From contig NZ_RHNX01000024.1 in the NCBI RefSeq assembly GCF_003946335.1, positions 1 to 51,997 on the forward strand: a stretch of DNA of 51,997 bases. Direction: 5' to 3'. Positions 16,765 through 24,484 of the stretch are shown piece after piece (the first letter of the stretch is position 1; each line of letters opens with the position of its first letter). This DNA is from Levilactobacillus fujinensis. Lineage in GTDB: Bacteria; Bacillota; Bacilli; Lactobacillales; Lactobacillaceae. The notes beneath the pieces are model-generated. The model did no database searches. It saw nothing but the letters and a program-made list of their open reading frames with translations, and was not told where the DNA came from. The position numbers were made by a program, and so were the translations under genes.

Positions 16765-17487
16765 TTAGCTGAAAACGTATTTCCAAAGAACAGTTGCCGC
16801 AATTGCTCCCGCTATCGGGGCCACGATAGGTACCCAGGCGTAGCCGAACTGCGAGCTTCCTTTGTGTTCAAAGGGCCAAATGGCATGGAGAATCCGGGGC
16901 GCGATGTCACGTGCAGGGTTCAGGGCCGGTCCAGTGGCGCCACCGAGGGAGACCACTAAACACATCACCAGAAAACCCAAACCGATAAAGTCGGCACGAG
17001 AGTCGACCTTGTCGGCAGTCATGGCAACGGCACCCAGGACTAGTAAGAAGGTCCCCAGAAATTCGTTGACGAATCCGTTAAGGCTACTGCCAGCAGCGTC
17101 AATCGTGGAAAAGGTTCCCAAGATGGCTTCGGCGTCGGTCGTCCGGTCGTAGTATGGCTTGTAGGCGATAACGACGGCTAATTGACCGACAAAGGCACCC
17201 AGTAATTGGGCAATTATGTAAGGCAGAACCTCTTGCCAAGGAAAATTACCGACGACGGCCGCACCAATCGTCATGGCAGGATTAATTTGCGCACCGGAAA
17301 TGGTGGCAAACATTAGGGCTGGAATCATGACCCCAATCCCATATCCAAAGCCAATGAGGACCCAGCCACCTTGATACCCCTTAGTTCCTTTTAATTCGAC
17401 GTTGGCAACGGAACCGTTACCTAGCCCGACCATGATGGCCGTCCCAACAAATTCGGCGATACACCGAATGAATAACGAATAATGCAT
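16765..17487 (-). CDS. glpF: MIP-family glycerol (or lactic acid) facilitator
   Basis: 240 residues with six spans and two half-helices. The two NPA boxes are SGAQINPAMT (about residues 64-73) and PALNPARD (about 191-198); the Asp after the second NPAR marks the glycerol-conducting branch. Lactobacilli have several such channels, some of which pass lactic acid or dihydroxyacetone, so the substrate is not certain. It is a single gene, ribosome binding site GTGGAG. It ends at a terminator shared with the ASCH gene. Confidence 0.9.
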   Translation of the reverse strand: MHYSLFIRCIAEFVGTAIMVGLGNGSVANVELKGTKGYQGGWVLIGFGYGIGVMIPALMFATISGAQINPAMTIGAAVVGNFPWQEVLPYIIAQLLGAFVGQLAVVIAYKPYYDRTTDAEAILGTFSTIDAAGSSLNGFVNEFLGTFLLVLGAVAMTADKVDSRADFIGLGFLVMCLVVSLGGATGPALNPARDIAPRILHAIWPFEHKGSSQFGYAWVPIVAPIAGAIAATVLWKYVFS

Positions 17488-17665
17488 AATTTCAACTCCA
17501 CTATAATTTCTGTCATTGTTAGTTTAGCCGCCAGACAACTGGCAGGTCCAAAAAACAACAGTATTACAATCATACGCCACTAGTAGCGTGTTTTCAGTAG
17601 TATTTTCAATTTAAGACATAATTGATGGAAACTATCAGAAAATGATTGGTAAACGGCGTAAATTA

Positions 17666-17694
17666 AAAGAGTCCAGGAAAACTACCGGACTCTC
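17666..17694 (-). terminator. Terminator of the GNAT gene
   Basis: On the minus strand, AGAGTCC / GGACTCT with a 12-nt loop is followed by TTTTAATT, 14 nt beyond the stop codon. Confidence 0.65.
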
Positions 17695-17707
17695 GACAGA
17701 GTTGAGT

Positions 17708-18127
17708 TTAGAAGCGGCGTTCCAAAACGAACGCGCGGCCATAGGTTTGCGGCGTAATTTTCAGAAAGTCTAGGGACTCGTAAAACTTGAGGGTGCGGGC
17801 CTCAGGGTCGGTGATGAGGACGGTTTGGCCGACATTTTGATAACGATCCAGCATCTTTTTCATGAGAGTGGTTCCGACGTGTTGTTTTTGATAGGTCGGA
17901 TTCACGAGCAGGTCTTGGATGTACAAGATGGTATGACCATCCGTCACGCCACGAATCAAGCCGATGAGGTGGTCGTCCACAGTGGCCCAAAGGACGGTGG
18001 AGTTCGTGAGAGCAGCCAAGGTATTTTGGGGATGTTGCAGGTAGGCCGTCCAGTCGACGCTACGGTAGAGGCCTAGAATTTCTTGATCGGTCACTTGTGG
18101 GGTACGGGTGAAGGTGTAAGCTACCAT
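17708..18127 (-). CDS. GNAT-family N-acetyltransferase
   Basis: 139 residues after GGGAGGA. The GNAT core is clear: strand TVLWATVDDHLIGLIRGVTDG, then LYIQDLLVNPTYQKQHVGTTLMKKML, where Q-x-x-x-V-G-T is the acetyl-CoA pyrophosphate loop (about residues 80-87), and FYESLDFLK near the end. The substrate is unknown. It has its own promoter (TTGTAA-N17-TATAAT) and terminator. Confidence 0.88.
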   Translation of the reverse strand: MVAYTFTRTPQVTDQEILGLYRSVDWTAYLQHPQNTLAALTNSTVLWATVDDHLIGLIRGVTDGHTILYIQDLLVNPTYQKQHVGTTLMKKMLDRYQNVGQTVLITDPEARTLKFYESLDFLKITPQTYGRAFVLERRF

Positions 18128-18162
18128 GATGTGTGTCCTCCCAACTTATTTACAATTCGCTA

Positions 18163-18191
18163 ATTATAGGCGTATTGGTTGGTGGTTACAA
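18163..18191 (-). promoter_or_regulatory. Promoter of the GNAT gene
   Basis: On the minus strand TTGTAA and a perfect TATAAT are separated by 17 bp, about 36 bp upstream of the start codon. Confidence 0.75.
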
Positions 18192-18273
18192 GCGGCATAC
18201 AAGAATTTGGCGGGGGCCCCTGAAATGGAGGATATTTGTAACTGGGGTGAGGATCAGGGGTTAAATGAGACGG

Positions 18274-18312
18274 CTAACTCATGTAGTCATAGATATTGAC
18301 TACATGAGTTAG
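18274..18312. repeat. Perfect 16-bp inverted repeat without T tract
   Basis: CTAACTCATGTAGTCA and TGACTACATGAGTTAG flank a 7-nt loop. Neither strand has a T tract after it, so it is not an ordinary terminator. It lies between the GNAT gene and the Nudix pseudogene; the rest of 18192-18479 holds nothing I can assign. Confidence 0.7.
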
Positions 18313-18479
18313 TAGCCTTGGTAAGGTTTTAGGGGGAGGAAAAATAGGATCGGTAACTGGTTCAAATAACATGTGAAGCTTTTCAGTGGCCAAAATAAGG
18401 AGTGGGCCGACTTTAAGGTTCAGTTCAAGGGTTTTCCCTTTTCACATACGCCAATAATTTCAACGCTAATAGTACCTTT

Positions 18480-18911
18480 TCAGTTTGTCAAAACCTTGGA
18501 TACTGCATCACTTACATAGGGGACGATTTTTAGATTTTTCTTTAAACATTTTAATGAATTAAGGAATAATATTTTATCGTGTTCCGCTAAGTTTAATTGG
18601 ATCTCTTGTTCATTTTCCAATTCAATTTCATTCGCTAAATAAACAAGCCGTGTATACATAGTCTTCTTCGAGCGGTCTTCTTCGAGTTATCAAAATTGGA
18701 ATCCTCACCAATAATTTTATTTATAGTGACTTCTAATTCGATTTCTTCTTTGCACTCTCTAATTGCCGCATCTTTAGGAAGTTCCTCACTTTCGGCAAGT
18801 ATCCCACCAATGGGGAAAAACATTTGCCGTTCCTCTTTCCTTCTTTGTTCTTCGAATTAAAATAATTCCCTTGTTAGTGGGAACAACAATGTGTGAAATA
18901 ATCTTATTCAA
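18480..18911 (-). pseudogene. Nudix hydrolase pseudogene (two frameshifting lesions)
   Basis: A TTG start after GGGAG opens NKIISHIVVPTNKGIILIRR. Near 18819 an extra C (CCCC for CCC) shifts the frame; removing it gives NVFPIGG. The Nudix box follows: GG-LAESEELPKDAAIRECKEEIE. Near 18667-18692 a 14-bp tandem duplication (CGAAGAAGAC-CGCT-CGAAGAAGAC) shifts the frame again; removing it continues KKTMYTRLVYLANEIELENE to the end at VSKVLTN. Corrected length is 138 codons, normal for a Nudix protein. The gene is AT-rich compared with its neighbours, suggesting acquisition followed by decay. Confidence 0.82.
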
Positions 18912-19111
18912 GCTATATTTCTCCCAAATTTAGATCAAGTTTGTTAATCATATAGCAGTAAAACGTTATTTGGGAAAAGTAATCAATTATTGCCAGATCT
19001 TTTTAAACGCAAATTGCAATAAATGCAGAGGGTGAAGGACCTGACGAAATCTGATGTTTTGCTAGCCAGTATTGCTTAATTGTGATGCAAGGCGTGTGTA
19101 GAAACGTAACG

Positions 19112-19498
19112 TTATGGTATTTCCTGCCAGTCTTCTTTAGAGATGAAATCCTGTGGCTTAAGTGATTTTTTATTGGTACCAGCTAAGAAGGTTAGTTCTT
19201 GAGTGAATTGCGTAATTTGTTTTTTAGTTAGCTCTGGATGCGTGACATGAAAGTAGAGTTTGTATTTGTTTGGGTTATCAATTGGATGCCAACCCCCCTG
19301 CCAAAAGCTCAAAAAGGCGATTAAGTCATGGTCGATATTTTCTGCAAAAAAGAGAATGGTTTTGGGCATGGATTGGCGATAAGGTGAGTCGTTAGCAGCA
19401 GCAATCAGATCTGCTGAGAATACTTTGAATCCATATTTATGTGCAATCCTTTTCATGGAATGTGCCAGATACGTGATGTCTTTGATTTCAGATTTCAT
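19112..19498 (-). CDS. Hypothetical protein (128 aa)
   Basis: The product opens MKSEIKDITYLAHSMKRIAHKYGFKVFSADL. It is a soluble mixed alpha/beta protein with an aromatic centre (FLSFWQGGWHPIDNPNKYKLYFHV). No known motif is visible. The assigned ATG has no good ribosome binding site (the nearest purine-rich run, GGGGGAGGG, is about 37 nt upstream), so the start could be the later Met (MKRIAHKYG) or the gene may be 5' damaged. It is AT-rich like the neighbouring Nudix pseudogene. Confidence 0.5.
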   Translation of the reverse strand: MKSEIKDITYLAHSMKRIAHKYGFKVFSADLIAAANDSPYRQSMPKTILFFAENIDHDLIAFLSFWQGGWHPIDNPNKYKLYFHVTHPELTKKQITQFTQELTFLAGTNKKSLKPQDFISKEDWQEIP

Positions 19499-20054
19499 CT
19501 TAATGCGGGAGTAGCCAGATTAGGCTCCCACGTTCCCTCCCCCTTTTTCTATGATAAATATTTAACATACACTCAGTCTAATAGGATTAGTTAAAATTTA
19601 ACAATATTTGGGGTATGTTCGTGTTGGTAATTAACATTTGTACTACCTGTACGTTTAGGGGAGATGCTAACAAGTGATAAAGTTTCACAAGTGCCATGCG
19701 GGCATTTGCGAACATTTTAAATGCAGCGTTCTGCTTGAACCTACTAAGGAACTAAAGTGTTTCTGAGTTATAGTGGCAGTAGACGTAGTTCCTTATCAGG
19801 TGAGCGATTAGTAAGGTGAACCCGGGGCGTGTCAATGGTAACGGCGTTGCATACATTCTGGACAACAAAAGATAGGTCAAAATAAAAACTGCTAGTCAAT
19901 TGACTAACAGTCATCATTTTTACCACCACTGGTTTATTAACTTTTGTGATAACCCTGGCTACCATTTCATGATTCTATATGTGATGCTTCAAAAACTGAA
20001 AGCCTATAACGACGGTGTTAAAACGACACTTGATTCTCTAAAATAACCTATCAA
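19499..20054. other. Gene-poor stretch downstream of tRNA-Ala
   Basis: No supported gene. It contains the terminator at 19882-19910, which lies inside a 65-codon minus-strand frame (19768-19965) and argues against that frame. Nothing else was identified. Confidence 0.4.
19882..19910 (-). terminator. Terminator downstream of tRNA-Ala
   Basis: On the minus strand CTGTTAGTC-AATT-GACTAGCAG (9 pairs, one wobble) is followed by TTTTTATTTT. It probably ends the tRNA transcript, which would then have a 3' trailer of about 145 nt. Confidence 0.7.
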
Positions 20055-20127
20055 TGGACCCTACCGGATTTGAACCGACGACCTCCTGCATGCGAAGCAG
20101 GCGCTCTCCCAACTGAGCTAAGGGCCC
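20055..20127 (-). tRNA. tRNA-Ala (anticodon CGC)
   Basis: A 73-nt cloverleaf on the minus strand: acceptor GGGCCCT / AGGGTCC, D-arm with AGCTCAGTTGGGAGAGC, anticodon stem CCTGC / GCAGG with loop TTCGCAT (anticodon CGC, reading GCG), and T-loop GGTTCAAATCC. CCA is not encoded. Its promoter (TTAACA-N16-TATAAT) lies immediately upstream, inside the terminator hairpin of the preceding ABC operon. Confidence 0.95.
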
Positions 20128-20129
20128 AA

Positions 20130-20180
20130 AACTTACCCATTAATTATAGCACGTTCACACAGAATGTTAATGGGTAAGTT
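20130..20180 (-). terminator. Terminator hairpin of ABC exporter containing the tRNA promoter
   Basis: Perfect 14-bp arms AACTTACCCATTAA / TTAATGGGTAAGTT enclose 23 nt. On the minus strand the second arm runs into TTTTGGG at the tRNA start. Within it, TTAACA at the end of the first arm and TATAAT at the loop edge are 16 bp apart and form a good promoter for tRNA-Ala. Confidence 0.7.
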
Positions 20181-20187
20181 GACTAGA

Positions 20188-21408
20188 TTATGAACGACGG
20201 TGACTGTGAATCAAGTGTTGCCAAATATTTTTACTGTCGGTCTGAAGCATGAGACGCTGATACCGGCGGCCAATGTAGAGGGCGAACAGACCAATGGCGG
20301 CTAACAGAATCACCAATGAGCCAATCTGTTCACCAAGTCCCGCTGTACCGTTGATGATGCGCATCGGCATAAAGTATGACGAGAAGAAGGGCACGTAAGA
20401 CAGAATCTTCACGAGCACCGCGTCCAAATTGTTTTGGAAGGGCAGAGCAATGAAGAAACCGGCCATGCTTAACATGACGACCGGTTGTGCGGCTTTAGAA
20501 GCATCCTCGGCCTTCGCAACCAACGCACCGCTGTAGGCGGCGAGAATGGTGTAAATAACCACGCCTAACAGCACATAGAGCAAATTTAGATTAAACAAAT
20601 TATGGAAGACGCCCTTCACCAAGGATTGGTTGGCCAGCACTAGCTTCTTGATCCCCGAATTTTGCATGGCAATCGTGTAACCCAACCAGCCCCCGCAAAT
20701 GTAGATAACAATTTGCGTCACGATGACTAGTAGGATTCCCGTGATTTTACCAATGAAGTAACTGGTGGCTGTGGTACTCGAGAAAATGATTTCCATAATC
20801 TTGGTTCCTTTATCCGACGCAATTTCTTGTGCCGCAATGGAGGAGTAGGTGATTAAGATGATGTAGATCATGGTGATCAGCACCCAAAAGGAGAGGGTCT
20901 TGACTAAGTTAGATGTTCCAGTCTTAGCCGAGATGTGTTGCTTGAGGACCGGTGTCTGGGCGAGTGCTCGTTGTTGCTTGGGCGTTAATTTGGCCGTCTG
21001 GTAATTTTTAAGCTGCTGATATTGCATCAAAAAGTTTTGGACCTGTGCCTTGAAACCATTGTCCATGGCCGTGCTTCCATGATAGTCTCCGTGGAGTTGG
21101 GAGCCACTGGCATCCAATGTGAGGTAGCCAGCAAGATGATTCGCTTTCATGGCTTTTTTGGCCTTAGTAGTCGTGGTGATCTTGGTATTGATTCCCGAAT
21201 TATGTTGCTGAAGATAACTCTTACGAAGCACTACGGAATCGCTAATAACGGCGACTTGCCGACTACTACTACTGCTGTTAGCACTGACGTAGCTGATGCC
21301 AACCGTTAGTGCAATTAACAGAAATGGTCCCAGAATCATGAACAGAAAGCTCCAGGATTTGATCTGGCGTAAGTAGGTCTCAAATGTGACAATCCAAGTT
21401 TTAGACAT
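20188..21408 (-). CDS. ABC-2 type exporter permease (NatB/YhaP-like)
   Basis: 406 residues from the ATG overlapping the last codons of the ATPase gene (8-bp overlap). One N-terminal span (FLFMILGPFLLIALTVGISYV) is followed by an extracellular domain of about 125 residues (QVAVISDSVVL to SAKTGTS), then five or six clustered C-terminal spans with the conserved IASDKGTKIMEIIFSSTTATSYFIGKI stretch of this family. It works with the ATPase just upstream, probably in export of drugs, peptides or ions; the substrate is unknown. Confidence 0.88.
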   Translation of the reverse strand: MSKTWIVTFETYLRQIKSWSFLFMILGPFLLIALTVGISYVSANSSSSSRQVAVISDSVVLRKSYLQQHNSGINTKITTTTKAKKAMKANHLAGYLTLDASGSQLHGDYHGSTAMDNGFKAQVQNFLMQYQQLKNYQTAKLTPKQQRALAQTPVLKQHISAKTGTSNLVKTLSFWVLITMIYIILITYSSIAAQEIASDKGTKIMEIIFSSTTATSYFIGKITGILLVIVTQIVIYICGGWLGYTIAMQNSGIKKLVLANQSLVKGVFHNLFNLNLLYVLLGVVIYTILAAYSGALVAKAEDASKAAQPVVMLSMAGFFIALPFQNNLDAVLVKILSYVPFFSSYFMPMRIINGTAGLGEQIGSLVILLAAIGLFALYIGRRYQRLMLQTDSKNIWQHLIHSHRRS

Positions 21409-22297
21409 GGTCTTCACCCACTTTCAAACGGAAAATCTCATCTAGAGTTGGCGGCTGTTGGCTGAATTCTTCGATATAGTGACCCTGCGTGAGGGTATCG
21501 AAAATGGCTGGACCAGCATTGGCATCAGTCAAATGAAGGACGTAACGGCGGTTATGGCGGTCAGTCACGCTGCCAACACCGGAAAGTGTCTGGAGTTGTT
21601 CGGCCGTCCAATCGGTCGTGACGAAGAGTTCTGTCTTGCCAAATTGGTCGCGCACATCGTCGAGGGTCCCGTGCAGGACCACGTCGCCCTTGCGCAGCAT
21701 GACGAGTTGGTCGCACAACGCTGTGACGTGTTCCATGTCGTGGCTGGAGAAAATAATGGCGGCGCCGCGGTCCCTGGCCGCGAGCACGGCTTGCTTTAAG
21801 AGGTCGGCGTTGACTGGGTCGAGACCGCTAAATGGCTCATCCAAAATTAAGAGGTCGGGTTGATGAATCAGGGTGCAGATGAGTTGGACCTTTTGCTGGT
21901 TCCCCTTAGAAAGGTCATTGATCTTACTTTTCCGGGTGCCCTTAACGGCGAATCGTTCCAGCCAGTCGTCAATCTGTGGCCGAATGACCTTAGCCGGTTG
22001 GCCCTTCAGGCGTGCTAAGTAAATAATTTGTTGTTCAATGGTCAATTTCGTCATCAGACTACGTTCTTCAGGCAGGTAACCGATGTGGTCAAAATCACTG
22101 GCTGAAAGGGTGTGGCCTTGCCACTGAATGCTACCACCGTAGTCAATAAAATTTAAAATACTGTGGAAGGTCGTGGACTTCCCGGCCCCATTTTGACCGA
22201 TCAATCCCATAATCTGGCCATTGGGGACGTCAAAACTCACGTCGTTTAGCGCTTTAACGGAGCCAAATTCCTTACTGATATGCTGAATGCTTAGCAT
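21401..22297 (-). CDS. ABC transporter ATPase partner of the exporter
   Basis: 298 residues. Walker A GQNGAGKST (about 34-42), signature LSKGNQQKVQLI, and Walker B LLILDEPFSGLDP are intact. The LSKGNQQK form and the C-terminal extension of about 80 residues are typical of NatA/YhaQ-like exporters. It is the first gene of a two-gene operon. Confidence 0.92.
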   Translation of the reverse strand: MLSIQHISKEFGSVKALNDVSFDVPNGQIMGLIGQNGAGKSTTFHSILNFIDYGGSIQWQGHTLSASDFDHIGYLPEERSLMTKLTIEQQIIYLARLKGQPAKVIRPQIDDWLERFAVKGTRKSKINDLSKGNQQKVQLICTLIHQPDLLILDEPFSGLDPVNADLLKQAVLAARDRGAAIIFSSHDMEHVTALCDQLVMLRKGDVVLHGTLDDVRDQFGKTELFVTTDWTAEQLQTLSGVGSVTDRHNRRYVLHLTDANAGPAIFDTLTQGHYIEEFSQQPPTLDEIFRLKVGEDHV

Positions 22298-22420
22298 GGC
22301 AAATCTCCTATCACGTTAATATCCTTATTATACGCGAACCTGGTAGGGAAACTAAAGACAGCTCGGTACTTTGTAAGGTTAATGTCATGTTGCGGATTAG
22401 GTTTGTTCTAAAGAAAGCGG

Positions 22421-22541
22421 AAGGTTGAACGTCAAGATGTTCACCTTACGCTTGCGATAGTGGGGATTATCACGACTAAATGAGTGGAAAACAGCCGCAC
22501 GCCGGTTGACAGAGATTTCGCCTGTTGTGGGAAATCCAGAG
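22421..22541 (+). repeat. Dispersed intergenic repeat, family A copy 1
   Basis: It begins AAGGTTGAACGTCAAGATG and shares CTTGCGA, ATTATCACG, CTAAAT-AGTG and AAACAGCCGCAC blocks with the copies at 42504, 47918 (inverted) and 51715. It is shorter at the right than the copies at 42504 and 51715. Confidence 0.7.
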
Positions 22542-22581
22542 ACAAAAACTGCCGGTCAAGGCAAAGGGCCTGATCGGTAGT
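22542..22581 (-). terminator. Terminator of the purine permease gene
   Basis: On the minus strand ACTACCGATCAGGC and its partner GCCTTGACCGGCAGT form a long stem followed by five T. Confidence 0.8.
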
Positions 22582-22593
22582 TTGATTTATTTT

Positions 22594-23970
22594 TTAATTT
22601 TTAGATTGTGGTTGCGCATCGCTGTTGACCTGTGCCTGCGCGCGCGTTGAGATGTGACTGGGCCGCATGTTGAAGATGATGTTGAGGAATACAGCGGAGA
22701 AGCTCCCAATGACCACACCATTGTTCATAATGATCTGAATGGATTGGGGCAGGGCCTGGAAAATCTGTGGGTAGACCGTCACGCCTAAGCCAAGGCCAAT
22801 TGAAATCGCGGAAACCAATAGATTGTTGTTGTCTTTGAAATCAACCTGCTGGAGCATCCGAATCCCTTGGACGCCGACCATTCCAAACATGACGATCATG
22901 GCACCACCCAAGACAGCATCGGGGATGACCGTTGCCAGGGCCCCAATTTTTGGTAAGAGTCCCAGTAACATCAAAAATAACGCTGAAAAATAGAGGGGTT
23001 TGCGTGTTTTCACGCCGGAAAGTTGCACGACCCCAACGTTTTCAGAGAAGGTGGAATAGGGAAACGTGTTGAAGAGCCCACCGAGGATAACGGCGATACC
23101 TTCCGCACGGTAGCCACGCTTCAAATCTTGAGCCTCGATCTTATGGCCGGTGATTTCGCCCAAAGCGAAGAAAACGCCGGTCGATTCCACCATGGTGGTC
23201 AGTGAGACCAGAATCATGGTCAGGATGGACGACCATTCGAACTTGGGTGTGCCAAAGTAGAAAAATTGGGGCAAATGGAACCAACTGGCCTGACCCACGG
23301 CCTTTAGCGATACCATCCCCAGCGCACTGGCAATCAGTGTGCCAATCAGAATTCCCGCTAGAATTGCCAGTGACTTCAAGAAGCCTTTGGCAAAGGCATT
23401 GAGACCGAGAATGATACCCATGGTCAGGAAGCCAACCAGTAACATTTTGGGATCACCGAAGTTTTTGGCCGTCGCGTCGCCGCCGCCGAGGTCCTGAAAG
23501 CCAACGGGAATCAGTGTAAAACCAATAATCGTGATGAGCGAACCAGTCACCACTGGCGGGAAGAAATTCTTAATCTTCGAGAACCAGCCGGAGATGAGGA
23601 AAACGAAGATTCCGGCACTAATGATAGCCCCATACATGACGCCAACACCGTATTGGTTGCCAATGGCACTCAAGGGCGTCACGGCTTGGACCGCACAACC
23701 GAGGACTACGGGAAGACCGATTCCAGTCAATGGCGTCCGTTTCAACTGTAGAAGGGTTGCAACCCCACACATGAAGATATCCGCGCTGATCAAGTAGGCC
23801 ATCTGCATGGCATTAAAATGAAGCGCGCCCCCGATCAGTAAGGGGACGATGACGTCACCGGAATACATTGCTAATAAATGCTGAAAACCAAGAATGGCCG
23901 CCCGCCACATGGGAAGGGCCTGGCTGCTATCTGATGACGAAACTGGTGTTGCGGACTTTGTGGACTGCAA
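22594..23970 (-). CDS. pbuX: NCS2-family xanthine/purine permease
   Basis: 458 residues. The start is TTG in CTTTTCTTGCAG, 8 nt after AGAAGGAGGA; the longer frame to 24009 would begin in the riboswitch expression platform and skip this strong site. About twelve to fourteen spans; NCS2 hallmarks include GFQHLLAMYSGDVIVPLLIG at the N-terminus, MVESTGVFFALGEITG with the substrate-binding Glu, and NTFPYSTFSENVGVVQLSGV. It imports purine bases by proton symport. A guanine-class riboswitch upstream points to xanthine or guanine as substrates. Confidence 0.93.
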   Translation of the reverse strand: MQSTKSATPVSSSDSSQALPMWRAAILGFQHLLAMYSGDVIVPLLIGGALHFNAMQMAYLISADIFMCGVATLLQLKRTPLTGIGLPVVLGCAVQAVTPLSAIGNQYGVGVMYGAIISAGIFVFLISGWFSKIKNFFPPVVTGSLITIIGFTLIPVGFQDLGGGDATAKNFGDPKMLLVGFLTMGIILGLNAFAKGFLKSLAILAGILIGTLIASALGMVSLKAVGQASWFHLPQFFYFGTPKFEWSSILTMILVSLTTMVESTGVFFALGEITGHKIEAQDLKRGYRAEGIAVILGGLFNTFPYSTFSENVGVVQLSGVKTRKPLYFSALFLMLLGLLPKIGALATVIPDAVLGGAMIVMFGMVGVQGIRMLQQVDFKDNNNLLVSAISIGLGLGVTVYPQIFQALPQSIQIIMNNGVVIGSFSAVFLNIIFNMRPSHISTRAQAQVNSDAQPQSKN

Positions 23971-24023
23971 GAAAAGTTCCTCCTTCTCGTGATGTCCATA
24001 CGCCGCCAAGGTAATTTATGAAA

Positions 24024-24056
24024 ACAAAAAAGCTCCCTTTGCAAAAAGAGAGCTAC
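24024..24056 (-). terminator. Riboswitch-controlled terminator upstream of the purine permease
   Basis: On the minus strand AGCTCTCTTT-TTGC-AAAGGGAGCT is followed by six T. It lies between the aptamer and the coding region and should form when guanine is bound. A separate 12-bp hairpin (GACGA.ACTCTTTT / AAAAGAGTTCGTC, 24069-24104) sits between aptamer and terminator. Confidence 0.8.
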
Positions 24057-24110
24057 TGAAACCTTTACCGACGAACTCTTTTCATCGGCAAAAAGAGTTT
24101 CGTCCTCAAT

Positions 24111-24180
24111 TTGCTTATAGTCCAGAGTTTACGGCTCTGGGTAGAAACTCGCCAACCTTATCTTGGCATTATATAGGCAA
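24111..24180 (-). promoter_or_regulatory. Guanine-class purine riboswitch aptamer
   Basis: P1 is TTGC.TATA / TATA.GCAA; P2 GCCAA / TTGGC with loop GATAAGG; the core GTTTCTACC; P3 CCAGAG / CTCTGG with loop CCGTAAA; then GGACTATAAGC. The base that selects the ligand (position 74 of the xpt aptamer, in GACTAT) is C, which pairs with guanine; adenine sensors have T. It should switch off the permease when guanine or xanthine is plentiful. Confidence 0.93.
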
Positions 24181-24248
24181 TCACTTATTTTTTTAATTGG
24201 AATGTCACTTACTTTACCACTGTGAAATGAAAATGACAACTCGGTCAG

Positions 24249-24404
24249 TCATTTTTTGATTTTGTGCCAAAGTTGTTTGAAAAGACCGTTGAACCAGGTC
24301 AGTAACGGGCCCCAGTCGGCCAAACCACCCGATGAACTATACTTCTTGGGATGGACGTGCGGCCCGGGAATGTAGACTTTACCGGAATCTTCCTTTTTTG
24401 ACAT
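24249..24404 (-). CDS. Small conserved-looking protein with amphipathic C-terminus (51 aa)
   Basis: An ATG behind GGAGAGGATGAAACGA opens MSKKEDSGKVYIPGPHVHPK. The middle is Gly/Ser-rich and the C-terminus DWGPLLTWFNGLFKQLWHKIKK is an aromatic, basic amphipathic helix of about 20 residues. This could bind the membrane peripherally or contact nucleic acid. No family is recognised. It is a single gene upstream of the purine riboswitch in the same orientation. It could also be a leaderless antimicrobial peptide, but there is no immunity or export gene beside it. Confidence 0.6.
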   Translation of the reverse strand: MSKKEDSGKVYIPGPHVHPKKYSSSGGLADWGPLLTWFNGLFKQLWHKIKK

Positions 24405-24484
24405 TTCGTTTCATCCTCTCCGAATTCTAACTAAATTGTACCGCAACTTAGGGTACAATGTGGGTACCCAATTATTTTTTAGTA

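Noticed and set aside
19768-19965. A 65-codon minus-strand frame downstream of tRNA-Ala
   Set aside because: No ribosome binding site, and a strong minus-strand terminator (19882-19910) lies inside it.
20055-20127. tRNA-Ala as an integration site of a genomic island
   Set aside because: No integrase and no repeated copy of the tRNA 3' end was noticed within the window; the AT-rich stretch beyond it is short.
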